Source: Alligator mississippiensis
Taxonomy: Eukaryota > Chordata > Crocodylia > Alligatoridae
Direction: 5' to 3'
Length of the DNA: 64,000 nt
Assembly: GCF_030867095.1 (NCBI RefSeq)
Contig: NC_081826.1
Location: forward strand, 249,158,251 to 249,222,250
Part shown: in pieces, positions 34,809-45,480 of the stretch
Layout: every line of letters begins with the position of its first letter
Position numbering within the stretch: the first letter of the stretch is position 1
Notes under the pieces: generated by a model
Seen by the model: the letters and a program-made list of their open reading frames with translations, nothing else
What the model was told of the DNA's origin: nothing
Database searches by the model: none
Made by a program: the position numbers and the translations under genes

Positions 34809-35394
34809 GTGGCGGTCGAGTGGTAGGCCGGGCTGTGGCCAGTAGCCCTGAAACAGCAGGCGGGTACTTTTGACCTATGGAGTAGAATTAGGCATGGAAG
34901 CGTATCGGTTAAACAAAGAGATTGCTTTACTTACACCGTCAATGAATACAGTGTAGGCAGAAAGTTAACTTCAGTTGCAACCAGACGAGAGCTCTTTAAA
35001 CCAAGATGAACTGTCCGTGATAATTCAACGAGCATGCAGAACACGGAGTACAACAATTCAACGAGCATGCAGGGTATGGGGTACGTCGGGAAAGTCGATG
35101 ACGGGGAGTCATTGGTGATTGATCAGGCCACCACGTTCACTCCGAGATGGGCGTGGAGTTCTCCAACGTGGGCGGAAACTGGTCTAACTTTTATACGGCT
35201 AGCGAACCAATTGCTAGTCGCCACGTAGGAATAATTTAGAACCGGCCAATAATGGTGTGCATATTTACATAGGGATGGCGGGAGCTTTTCTGCATCGGGG
35301 TTCTCCACCGCAGCGGAAATTTCACCGTGCCGAAAAGCTTCACTGTTCTAGAAAATTCCACTGTGCCGAGGCACTTAACTACTAAGTTCTGACA
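34808..35394 (-). repeat. ERV 5' LTR (587 bp)
   Basis: Identical in length to the 3' LTR, with 28 differences by my count. The TATA box (GTATAAAAG, minus strand) is at 35188-35196. The end joins the primer binding site and the other end joins the CCTAT duplication. It would drive transcription of the Gag-like frame toward lower coordinates. Confidence 0.93.
35188..35196 (-). promoter_or_regulatory. TATA box in the 5' LTR
   Basis: GTATAAAAG on the minus strand, conserved in the 3' LTR (31641-31649) and in the inverted LTR (32417-32425), and as GTATAAGAG in the solo LTR at 42081-42089. Confidence 0.7.
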
Positions 35395-35399
35395 CCTAT

Positions 35400-36060
35400 C
35401 AAATCCCAGAACTTCTATTCTAATCCTCCTTGATCTCTCAGTAGCCTTTGACACACTTATGCCCTATTTATTAAGGTCCTCCATAACCTTTGGTGCCTCT
35501 CGTCTGGTTGTTCCCTACTTGTGCCTTTAGTGGCATCTGCCAGTAGTGGTCTAGCTGGCTACATATGTTCAACAACATCTTCCCCTCAAACATTCCCAAC
35601 TACTTGATTTCTCCGTCACCAGTACCTCCCCTTCTCTGCCACTCAGACCCATCATCTAGGCATCATCTTCAATACATCTCTCTCTTTATACCGATATACA
35701 GGTCCCTTTAGACCAATAACTTAGTCCTGATACTTCTATCCTTATGATATTGCTAAGATTCAATTTTTCTTGCCTGGCCAACCTACTACAACTCTTATTC
35801 AAATCTTCATCTCATTCATGCTTTGAATGCTGTTATATCCTCTTCTCTGGCCTTGTCATTTCTTAGACTGTCCTGCCCCACAAGTCTGTTCCAAATGTTG
35901 CATCTACAGTCACTTTTATGACTTGACTCTTCAACTACATTATCCCTCTTGCAGCCCTCCACTATTTCCCTTTCCTCCACTCCATCATATATGAGCTTTT
36001 AACAGTGCTTCAGGATTTGTTTCCACCTCATCTATCAGATCTACTGAATTCATGCATTGT
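35400..36060 (+). mobile_element. L2-like LINE remnant, right of the ERV
   Basis: It starts with 'ctaatcctccttgatctctcagtagcctttgacac', which translates as the LLDLS.AFDT core of the L2/CR1-clade reverse transcriptase. It then keeps a pyrimidine-rich plus strand with frameshifts, down to 'ccacctcatctatcagatctactg'. It is the continuation of 31180-31260 across the ERV. Confidence 0.6.
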
Positions 36061-36889
36061 TACTAATCCCAAGCATTCAGAGATCATGAATTAGACCGCA
36101 AAAAATATGGAATTGTCTTCAAAATCATAAAAAATAAAATTACATAGTTTTATGCTTTCTTTCTGACTGCTTCCCATCCCAAATTCTGGCAATTCAACCT
36201 AATTTATTAAGCTGTATCAGACAGATGAATTTTCAGTTAGCTACAGTTCTAAAATGTATTATTTAAAACTGGAACTTAGATTAGTTTGGAGGTCTTGGGA
36301 AATCAATGATTTATTACTGTTTTTTTGGCCTTTTAGCTAAGATCATGAATTGTAAGAAAAAAGTAATGTCTAAGTTCCACAGCAGTAGCCAGTCCTTCCA
36401 GGCTCAGTAGAAATAGCACTCAAATAGAGTAGAAATAGCACTCAGTAGAAATAGCACTCATGTCTAATGTGCTTCTTTGGAAGTCTAGCATTGCGACAAC
36501 AGAGCTGCAATCAAAAATTGTAAAAGATCCATTCAGAGAATATAGGCATCTGAGCTGAAGTTTGCTCTACATGGAGGTAAACCCAGCGTAACTCCAGAGT
36601 AGAATTACCATAGATTTACTACAGATTCATCAAGTCTGGTCCAATCTTTTTAACATTCCTCTCATTTCTGTGCAAGAAATCTTAGAATATGCAGCCTGCC
36701 TATTAACAGCACTGTTATGGCCAATGGTGAAACAGATTCTCCACAAACAATGAGACTGAAGGCAAGAGAAAGTTTGAGCAGCACTTACATTTTTTTTAAG
36801 TAGTAAAAAGGACTGCCTAAGTTACTCATGAATAGCAGCCATTTCTGCTCAAAAGATATTCAATAAGTTTAAAGCACATTCTCTTCTCT

Positions 36890-36936
<47 letters not shown>

Positions 36937-37720
36937 CAACAAGCTATCACCGAACCTACACTGACCGCATTACACTGCAGAGAGTTTCCAGTTTGGCTAC
37001 AAGTTCAAGTTGGAACCAGATGACTCATATCACTATAGTTTCTCATGACATCCCAGTTATTAATGTCCCAGATCTCACTCTGTCTCCTCTCTAAGGAGAA
37101 CAACTAATATTTAATTGCCTCATGATGTATACTCAGAATGAATACTGGCCTAATTGTCCCTAGGCAGACATTTGGATGAGAGTCTGTGAGAAACAGCTTA
37201 GAGCATGTAACGCTGAATATAGGCCTACTGAGCACAATAAAAGTGAAAACTTGTAACTGTCTTCCTTACTCTCTCATTCGTCCAACTAACTAAAAATGTT
37301 AAGAAACACTAGAATAATTAACCCAAAACAACAGTTAGCCATATATTAAGCTTCTTACTGCTCTGAAGAACTTGAGGCATATTTCTTTAGTGCACAATCT
37401 TGAACAGAAGGTGATGCATTTTAAAGCAATGTAATGTTTTTGCTGTGCTGCTGTCTGTGATAAGACAGCATGGTCAAAAACCCATGTTACTTTAAAAGTG
37501 GAAATGCCTGAACACTTCTGCGGACAGCTGGTTCAATAGTGAAGACAATGATATGCTGATATATTCATAAATAAATGGTCCAAGTTTACTGTCACTGAGT
37601 TTTATCATACACATTAGCCCTGAGTTGTCACATGACCATAATACAGATACATGTAAATCAAGAAAGCTTCAATAATTTAATATAACTAATGGCTTATTGA
37701 TTATCCATTGTTTTTTCTTC
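36061..37720. other. AT-rich stretch, nothing else recognised
   Basis: Contains a (CA)n run at 36892-36935 and a short triplicated 'agtagaaatagcactca' at about 36405-36460. No gene. Confidence 0.45.
36892..36935 (+). repeat. (AC)n microsatellite
   Basis: About 21 uninterrupted AC units. Confidence 0.95.
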
Positions 37721-37729
37721 TTCTGGTTT

Positions 37730-38740
37730 CCATCTATGGGTGAGGTCAGCCACTTGCATCATACCTCTCCCCTTGCCGCAGTCTATGAATCTTTTGGTTG
37801 GATGCTCAGATCTCACCTATCTTTCTTCACAGCTTGTCTTTCTTCTTCAGTCTAAGCCATTCTCTTGGCCTACTGCCAGTTGGGATCATTTCATAGATTG
37901 TTTGAACAGTGGTCTATATCTGTCCTGCCTTATTGTATGGGCCACATTATTTCAAGCTAACTTCTCTGGCTTTTTTCATGTTTTTTTTTTTGTTTTGATA
38001 CTCCCAAAGGGTGTCCTTGGTGTAATCATTTTTCACCTCATCTTTCAAGCTGATTCCCAGAATCTGTTTCAACTTTGTCATCTCTGTTCTTTTGTAGTAT
38101 ATTTTCCTTTGTTTTTATAGTCCAGATTCCACCCTACATATCATCCCAGTTTTATCATTATCTTCTACAAAATGACCTAGTTAGTCTGATTAGTATCTTG
38201 TAATCACAGATTACGCCAGATATTTCTCTTCATAATTTCCATACCAGTCTTATTTGTTCTGATAACCTCTTCACAGCTTCCTGCTTTGGTTATGATAGTG
38301 CCTGGGTACTCAAACTTTTCCATCTGTCTTACAGGTTGGCCCGTGACACCTATTATTGCATTACGTCTGATCCATAATGTAATCTATTCCTACTAATGTT
38401 CCCTGTATGTTACTTAGATGAGTTTTATCAGGCACACCTTTCCCCTGCAGGGATCAGTACAGAGTCTCCCTTGGCCCATGATCACATGCCTTTTCCAGAT
38501 CTGCAAACATAGTTTCCTACTGTGTTCCAGGCACTTTTCTTGAAGCTGTCTTACTATAAAAAGTTCATCCATTATGGGTCTTCCTGAGATGAATCCAAAC
38601 TGCATACCTATCGTGGCCATTTCCTGAAACCTTGCTTCAATTATTTTAACTACTGATCAAAGAAATCTTTCCATCATCTTGTGTTGTCCTGGTCATATCA
38701 AGATGCCACCCTCCATCGTTTGCTGTTCATCATGCATTAT
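37730..38740 (-). mobile_element. RTE-type LINE remnant, minus strand
   Basis: The minus frame at 38414-38620 gives QFGFISGRPIMDELFIVRQL, which is the RTE/BovB reverse-transcriptase signature as I know it (normally QFGFMPGRSTTDAIFIVRQL). Further downstream on the minus strand, around 38240-38330, another frame gives an 'EKFEYPGTIITKAGSCEEVI' block, matching the later RTE segment 'FKYLGS..T.DGSCEKEI'. Stops and frameshifts are frequent, so it is inactive. Both ends are truncated, and a probable LTR sits at 38861. Confidence 0.75.
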
Positions 38741-38860
38741 TCACCTGCTTAAAAAAATGTGGTCATCAGTTAGGGACAAAAGCAATTTATGGTGATGTGG
38801 TGACTAATTACATATTACCAGTATCCTCCAACAAATAATCAAAGAGAACATTTTACCAAC

Positions 38861-40206
38861 TGTGCCCGCCGGGCCTCGAACATCCTGTCCCGAGCGTCTT
38901 TGCTACGGGTGTACCCTGATGTCCGCCTTGGCATCGCAGGTGGCCCTTCAAGGAGGTGTTTACGCGTGATGCAGTCCTTCCCTATCTCGCCTGCCATGAC
39001 TTTGAATCTTGCTACAGTGGGGGGAGGAGCTCCGGTATTGCTACAGCTCCCTTGGGGCCACTTACTTCTCCTGTGGTTTTCTGCGAGGCTCCACCTCCCC
39101 TCTACCTCACCCTATACCCAGCCTGGCGGGCCACTGTTGGTCCTGCGGCCACTCTCTCGCATGATGGATGTACACTGTTCCCCGGGCTTTCAGGCCTCTG
39201 GTGTTCTCGGTTGACACCTCGCAATCCTGAGGCTCAGCTCTCTCTGGTTCACCTCTCTACCCAACCCCTCCAGACATGGGGAAACACAAAAATACTTTAC
39301 AAAAAAAGGAGAAAAAAAAAACCTCCACCAGCACCACGTGTCCCTACTTCTCCCGAAGTATCTCTCAGTAGTCACACTCAGCCCCTAGGGCCCACTTCTA
39401 TCCTCCCAGCACCCCTTTTTTCCCTTGAAGCTGTCTACAGTTCTACCTGTGGTCATGAGACCTCAGGGTTATCCCTAATCTCTCTTGCCTTTGTCCCCTG
39501 GGCTCCTAGGAATGTAGCCCTCTCTCTGGGTCTTGTCAATACTGCCGCCCTCTCTCTGGGTCTTCTTGGTAACGCTGCCCTCTCTCTAGGCTTCCTTGGT
39601 AACGTTGCCCTCTCTCTGGGCTTCCTTGGTAACGTTGCCCTCTCCCTGAGGAATCCCTTCAGGTTCCCCAAATCCCTCCACTGTCCCACCTGGTTGGAGA
39701 CTGGAGGGAAGATCAGTGCCGCCTCCTCCTCCGCGGTGGCTGCTGGGCTCGGGGTCTCCCCAGCCTTGGTCTTCCTGGTCTTCCCTTCTTCGCACAGGAG
39801 CTCCGGCCCCGAGCACAGGTTTACCTTTACCGCCGTCGGCCACTCCGCCTTCACTGCGTGAGGCGTTGGATCCTCCTCCAGTGGGAACTGCCATCTCCTG
39901 TCCTGCTTGTTCTGCTCCAAGCCTCCTGTGTTCCCCACTGGCTGGGGCATCCACCTCTTTGTGGGCCATCCTCTTCATCCATGCTGGCTGGTAATTGCTG
40001 CTGATGTCACCGGCTGGCTGCAACTGTACGAAAGCACAGCTGATGGCTCGTGCGGGTTCCTTCCAGTGCTCCTGCTTCACCGTGGGTCTCGCTGCAGGTG
40101 AGTGCTCTTTTTTAAATTTTGCTTTGTTTGTTCTTCCTCTGGCTCCCAGTCCCAGGGTCTCCCTCTTAGCCTTTAGGGTCCCCCCTGTTTGTCTCTCCCT
40201 GTGACA
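38861..40206 (-). mobile_element. Probable solo LTR, 1,346 bp
   Basis: The block starts TGTGCCCGCCGGGCC and ends CTGTGACA. It is flanked by the 5-bp direct repeat CCAAC (38856-38860 and 40207-40211). Its plus-strand start resembles that of the solo LTR at 41591 (TGTGCCGGCCGGG), so the orientation is probably the same (minus). GC content is much higher than the flanks. It holds a 30-bp minisatellite and stop-poor frames: 301 codons on the plus strand (38956-39861) and 165 and 164 codons on the minus strand (39453-39950, 39586-40080). No domain is recognised in any of them. A TATA-like ATTTAAAAAAG lies near 40110 on the minus strand. A non-LTR origin is possible; the evidence is the ends and the duplication. 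Confidence 0.5.
39507..39650 (+). repeat. 30-bp minisatellite inside the long LTR
   Basis: About five tandem units of the form tctctctgggcttccttggt plus aacgttgccc, degenerating at the 5' side. Because 30 is a multiple of three, it stays open on both strands, giving ALSLGFLGNV repeats on the plus strand and RERATLPRKP repeats on the minus strand. Confidence 0.85.
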
Positions 40207-40211
40207 CCAAC

Positions 40212-41585
40212 ATTACACAGGATGATCATTACTGGTCCAAATAGTCTGGCCATTGCATGTAAATCAAGAGTATATCTACACTGCAGCAAAGGCGATCCCA
40301 GACAAGAATGTCCTGAGTTGACTCTGTCCACCTACTACTATATGCAGGCTCCAAATCTAGAAATATGCTAGAGAGGGTGATTAGCAGCCACCCTTAGTGG
40401 GTCATCTGTAGTAGCTGCTCTCAGGCATGCCAAACATCAAGAGCAGCCACAGAGGAACACCACAGAGCAGTTTTACTAATGTATTTCCAGGTTTGGAGCA
40501 TACCTGTGGGAGCATGGGAGAAAGGCACACTCAGGGTACACTACTGCCAAAGTGGAAAACTTACCCAAAAAATACACTTGCAGAAATTAGGTGTGTCCAT
40601 GAACAATTCATGCACAGAGATAACAAGCTACATCTTCAGATAATAATATTCAAACTTAAATAATTTGATCCACTCTTGTTGCAGGTATTCCTTTTCTCCA
40701 GTTTTAATCCACTTCTTAGTCAGGTGCAGAACACAAAAGCCAGTTGCCACCAACAACTTCTCTCCCAAACCAGCTCCTTAAATGTGTTCAGATTGTTTAT
40801 CAATAAGGTTGCTGTGAAGGGTTCGTCTGGGTTATTTTTCCTTGTGATTGTGAAAAAAGGATTTGTCTGAGGAGCCTGATATCTGGCATTCTCAGAACAT
40901 GGCTAAGGATGTTAGTTGTGCTCAATCCAAGATTTCAAAATTCTCTATTTTTTCTGAACTCTGTACTCTAATTTTCATTGCAGGCAGCTCATTGAAATCT
41001 TCTTCACTTCCCTTGAGATGATTTTCTGTTATTCCATTCTTCTGACTGAATAAGGAGCATGCTTATTACACTGCTACTAATGATTCATGGCTGATGCTGC
41101 TAGGGTTAGCCTTCCATGCTGCAGTTAGCTTCTGAGGTATATCAAAGATATAGTCCTTCCCTTGGGAAAGATGCTGCCTAGTACATAAATTACTCAGCAT
41201 TATTCGAAGCTGCTCCCTCTAGGACAATGGGATCATCTGGGGTCATATTGACTTTCATAACCATGGGGATCAGCTTGTAATTAAAAGCAGTTTGTTTAGC
41301 AGTTCTGCTTAAGCTATCAGTATTTTGCTGCGTTTCATTTATTATGTATCCAGGAGACAGATATCATTAGCTGTTTCTTCCATTCTCTTCAGTCATGTGG
41401 AACTTTGAATTTATGTAGCATATTTCAAACAATCATCTCAATGCACTATATAAATAGTAAAGAAGCCTTGCAACACCCTTCTAAGATATAGCAGGAAAGA
41501 ATTATGTATTGCACCCATTTTACTGATGGTTAAATTAAGGCTATTACAGCACTGTTGATGGCTTGGTTGGGAAACTGTCCTTATG
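40212..41585. other. AT-rich stretch, nothing recognised
   Basis: Only small frames on both strands. No repeat end or exon feature seen. Confidence 0.45.
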
Positions 41586-41590
41586 TAGGG

Positions 41591-42301
41591 TGTGCCGGCC
41601 GGGAGCGGTCTGAGGCTTTCGGGGGCACGCGGCAGCCCTGGCATATGGGTCGGGGAATGCAGGACAGCAGACTAGAATTAGGCACAGACGCGTAGCGGTT
41701 GATTAAAGATTATTTTACTTGCACTGTAGATGGTCGCAGTGCAGGCAGGGAAAAGCTTCACTTAAATTGCAGTTACAAAACTCGCTCGAACAAGACCCGT
41801 AGAAAACTCGAGCCTCTTAAACCCGGAAAGAGCTCTGGATACACACACACACGAAGTTTGCTAGGATCCGTGGACTGAGTGTGCAGCGAAGGGTACGTCG
41901 AGGGATCAGGCGGTGACGGGGAGAGGCTACAGGTTGATCAGGCCCCTATATCCTTCTCTAAGGCACACGCAGGGTTTGTTAAGCTCCACAGCACTTAGAG
42001 TTCTCCACAAGATGGATGTGGAGTCCTCCTAAATGAGGTCCTCTCTGGAGATCTCCAACTTGGGCAGAAACTGCTCAAGCCTCTTATACAGCTAGCAAGC
42101 CAATCACTAGCCGCCACATGGGAATAATTTAGAAACAGCCAATAGTGGGAAACAAATTTGCATGCGGGTGGCGGGAACTCCTTTGCACCGGGGTTTTCTC
42201 TTTGCAACTGAGAATTGCACTGTGCAAAGAAAGCTCCTCATGGCGGGAAATAATTCTGCAGTGCCGAAGCACACACAAAATCATACCCTTGGGTCATGAC
42301 A
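41591..42301 (-). mobile_element. Solo LTR, 711 bp, related to the ERV LTR
   Basis: On the minus strand it starts TGTCATGACCC and ends CCGGCCGGCACA. It is bordered by the 5-bp duplication TAGGG (41586-41590 and 42302-42306). Shared text with the ERV LTR includes gactagaattaggcac, 'cagctagcaagccaat', 'ggaataatttagaa' and 'gccaatagtggg'. It has a TATA-like GTATAAGAG at 42081-42089 (minus). It is longer than the 587-bp LTR and so belongs to a related subfamily. A solo LTR arises by recombination between the two LTRs of a provirus. Confidence 0.88.
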
Positions 42302-42850
42302 TAGGGAAACAGTATTTGGCCACAGTGGGCACATCCAGAAGTGCATGGATGTTTGGCTCCCCAGGGACAAGTAGCAGCAGCGTACCTTGCACCACTGCTT
42401 CCTGCCCCCAGGGTATGCCCATGCCACACACGCTGTGGTGTGTGCCAAGTTACCCTGGGAGGGGTAGGGGAGGCTGGGGCCACCACTGTGCTGCCCCCAG
42501 TAGCCTTACCTAGAGTCCTGAGGGTCTCCCAGGGCTGCAGCCACAGCGATTCTGCCATGCGGAGCTTTTCAGGAGTGCACGCTGGCTGAGCATGCGTTGC
42601 TCCAGGGTTTTGGGGGGGGTTGGGGGGGGTTGTTTTTTTTTTTTACCCATGGATGTCCAGGAGTCAAAAAAAAAAATGTGAAAAAAAAACCTGGTGCAGC
42701 GCACATACAGACAGTGTGCCCTTGCAGCATGAAGAACACTAAACTGTGCAGTATGTGGCACTGCATGATCACACTCATCTGGACACGCCCAGTGGGTCCG
42801 ATGCATCTGTCAGTTCTAGAGTAATTTGCTATATATGAAAACATTGTGAA
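42302..42850. other. GC-richer repeat-like block
   Basis: Contains alternating G, T and A runs (about 42604-42690: ggggggg, ttttttttttt, aaaaaaaaaaa). Small frames on both strands come from these runs. Family not recognised. Confidence 0.3.
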
Positions 42851-43830
42851 AATAATACAAAGGCACTAATCAGCACAAAAGGCCATGTATTGCAATGCTT
42901 AGGAAATCATACCTAGATACATTCAGTTCTTCTAATGGTGCTGTCTCATAAATTGACCATTTAAGGCTTCAGCGTCAGTCTTCCTAGGGAGTAGGGATCT
43001 GACTGAGGATTGAACTTTCAGAGCAAATCAAATGAATCCCAAACCTAATCATATATAAGAAATGTTGCAAGACCTTCACATACAATAACACTTTTCCACC
43101 ATAATTAGAATCACATTCACAATGTCATTCATCCCCTCCCCTCCTGAATAAGAGAAAAATCCTGAGCAAGCATAGCTTACTGAAATCTAAAAGGGAAATA
43201 ACTGGGCAGCGGCAAATAACCATATTAGGGCCATTTAGGCATCAACATGAGTTGATGATGTGCACAGCTGCACCACAACAACGGGAGTTGTGTTACCTCA
43301 TGGAAACACACCACCTCACAAAGCTCCCCAGTGCACACAGAAAGAGTGCATTTTGGTACATATCTCAACAGGCTAGCATTGGGAAAAGGGGATAAAGCGC
43401 TGATGCTCCCCAGAGCACGGGAACTTGCAATGCTCTTGCAGTGAGGAGCGTTGTAATGCTCTTGCATTACATTTTTCTCCCAAGTGCTCTAAAATTGTGT
43501 ATGTGCATAAAGACTCAGCGATAGGACAGGATTCAATTTTATGGTTAAATATTTTATTGGCCAAAAACTGCAAATTCAAACAAAATTGTGTGTGAATTAA
43601 TGTCAAATGTTTCAATTATTTTTGATGAAACAAAATTTTAAAAACCAAAAACGGCAAAATGTTTCTGATTTTTTAATGGGACAGTCCAAGTCTGCATTTC
43701 AAAATGAAGTACCAAAATCAAGTATCAAGTCTAAATTTACTTCAGTGCAATTAAAAAGTTGTTTGTTTTTTTTTAATGAGATGACAAAACAAAATCTTTT
43801 GTTCCACCAAAACATTTCTCCAGCCCATAT
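42851..43830. other. AT-rich stretch, nothing recognised
   Basis: No element boundary or coding signal was seen. 'gttgatgatgtgcacagctg' and 'agtgcattttggtacatatctc' at 43250-43370 have a repeat-like feel but no partner was found. Confidence 0.4.
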
Positions 43831-43837
43831 TTACTCA

Positions 43838-44782
43838 AATCACTGATCAGTGACTTAGGCGAGGGGGTAGAAAGAACTCTGTTCAAATTCGCAGATGACA
43901 CTAAGATGTGGGGGGAAGTGGGTATGCTAGTAGGAAGGAACAGGCTGCAAGCTGATCTAGACAGGTTACAGGGGTGGGCCATTGAGAACAGGACAGGGTT
44001 CAACACTGACAAGTGCAGGGTAACGCACCTGGGGAGGAAGAATCAGCGGCACACCTACAGTCTGGGGAACTCCCTTCTCACCAGTGTCAAGACAGAAAAG
44101 GATTTTGGAGTTGTCATTGATGCCACAATGAACATGGGCCAACAAAGTGGGGACACGGTCAGGAAGGCCAACCATACCTTGTCGTGCATCCACAGATGCA
44201 TCTCAAGCAGGTCCAAGGAGGTGATCCTCCCCCTCTATGTGGCACTGATCAAGCCACAGTTGGAGTACTGCGTCCAGTTCTGGGCGCCACACTTCAGGAG
44301 GGATGTGGCCAATATGGAGAGGGTCCAAAGGAGGGCCACCTGCATGATCAGGGATCAGCAGGGTAGGCCCTACGAGGAGAGGCTGAGGGACCTGAACCTG
44401 TTCAGCCTCCAAAAGAGAAGGCTTATGGGGGATCTAGTGGCAGTCTACAAACTAGTCAAGGGAGACCAGCAGGCACTGGGAGAGTCCCTGTTCCCCCGAG
44501 CACTACCGGGAGTTACAAGAAACAATGGACACAAGCTAGCAGAGGGTAGTTTCAGACTAGACATTAGGAGGCGCTATTTCACTGTCAGGGCGGCTAGGAT
44601 CTGGAACCAACTTCCAAAAGAAGTGGTGCTGGCTCCTACCCTGGGGGTCTTTAAAAAAAGTCTGGACGAATGTCTGGATGGGGTCGTTTGACCAAAGTAG
44701 TCTTTCCTGCCACGGCAGGGGGTCGAACTAGATGATCTCCTCAGGTCCCTTCTGACCCTACCAACTATGAAACTATGAAATC
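43838..44782 (+). mobile_element. CR1 LINE 3' end, plus strand, well preserved
   Basis: It starts in the RT palm (FADDTKMWGEVG near 43885-43920) and continues to the CR1 3' end, which finishes 'ccctaccaactatgaaactatgaaat', the short terminal repeat of CR1. It is 5'-truncated at the palm. It is less decayed than the other CR1 copies here: one uninterrupted frame covers most of it. Confidence 0.92.
43906..44691 (+). pseudogene. CR1 reverse-transcriptase C-terminal region, open for 261 codons
   Basis: The translation begins at the residues right after the active-site box (WGEVGMLVGRNRLQADLDRL) and follows the known order of CR1 RT thumb and C-terminal text: LGVVIDAT-like, LPLYVALIKPQLEYCVQFWAP, MERVQRRATCMIR, PYEERLRDLNLFSLQKRRLMGDLV, and SFRLDIRRRYFTVRAARIWNQLP at the end. 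The catalytic palm and endonuclease are missing, so it could not act alone. Its intact frame suggests a fairly young insertion. Confidence 0.75.
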
Positions 44783-44822
44783 TAAGATGGCCCTAAATTT
44801 AAGACAACAATCCAATAATTAG

Positions 44823-44874
44823 ATTCTATACATGGAAAATGTATAAATATGTTATAATTTTCCATGTATAGAAT
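44823..44874. repeat. 18-bp perfect inverted repeat (hairpin)
   Basis: Arms 44823-44840 and 44857-44874 read attctatacatggaaaat and attttccatgtatagaat, with a 16-base AT-rich loop. Five more bases of the loop can pair with a one-base bulge. It lies about 40 bp past the CR1 end. It could be a small palindromic element or a cruciform-prone site. Confidence 0.85.
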
Positions 44875-44879
44875 ATAAT

Positions 44880-45480
44880 TCTTGGTGGGTCATCTTTAAT
44901 TCATCCCTCCCACCACTTCAGGAGGGAAGTGCAGGTGGTGTGATTAAGTTAAGCAGCTTGCCCCCTGTTTGTGCCTGCCCCCCTCTGCCACCTCTGCCTC
45001 CTGCCTGCTTCACTTCAGCCTCTGCTCCCTGCCACCCTCCATCCTCCACTCCTCTGCCCTCACCCTTGCTCAGTGACAGCAGGCTCTGTTCCCATTGTAG
45101 CCTGGGGCATGGAGCACAGCCCCAACCCAGCCCAGCGCCCACAGGACCTGTGCAGACTACAGGGCCAGGCTGGGGCCATGCTCAGTGCCCCAGGATGCAG
45201 CATGCATGGAGCCTGTCAGCACAGAGAGAAAAGATAAGAGAGGGGGTGGGGACGCCAGAAGAGAGGCAGGTGGGGGAGCAAAGACTGTGTGAGGGGGAGA
45301 TTGGGAGAGGAAGTGGGGGAGATGGCAGGATGCAGAGGTAGCCATGGGGAAGGCAGCAACTACAGCTATGGACCTGAAGGGGCTGGAGCCTGAGCCTCAG
45401 CAGCCACCTGCCCCTTCCCCACCCATACTCAGTTCTAAGACAAGGGGCTTTTTCCCCCATGTTACACGGGGGGACACACC
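44880..45480. other. GC-rich block, purine/pyrimidine asymmetric
   Basis: A pyrimidine-rich half (44960-45100) is followed by a purine-rich half (45220-45340). Stop-poor frames occur on both strands with no domain. Probably a repeat of unknown family. Confidence 0.35.

Larger units (their letters stand above)
31261..35394 (-). mobile_element. Endogenous retrovirus, pol-less, minus strand
   Basis: The two terminal repeats are each 587 bp (31261-31847 and 34808-35394) and begin TG and end CA on either strand. The 5-bp direct duplication CCTAT lies at 31256-31260 and 35395-35399. In transcriptional order on the minus strand it has: 5' LTR, primer binding site, Gag-like frame, an overlapping frame in the -1 register, about 1 kb without recognised domains that includes an inverted LTR copy, an Env-like tail, a polypurine tract and the 3' LTR. 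The interior is only 2,960 bp and has no recognisable reverse transcriptase, RNase H or integrase, so it could not move without help. I counted 28 differences and no indels between the LTRs (about 4.8%), mostly transitions at CpG-like positions, so it is not a recent insertion. Confidence 0.9.

Noticed and set aside
36320-36350. Text ggccttttagctaagatca resembling the start of U2 snRNA
   Set aside because: Only about 20 bases match. The sequence on both sides departs from U2 and there is no Sm site, so it is at most a tiny pseudogene fragment or a coincidence.
38956-39861. 301-codon plus-strand frame as a host gene
   Set aside because: It is contained in the LTR-like block and its repetitive part comes from the 30-bp minisatellite. 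An opposite frame is also open.
42597-42844. Lysine/phenylalanine-rich frames around 42.6-42.8 kb
   Set aside because: Caused by homopolymer T, G and A runs; no domain.
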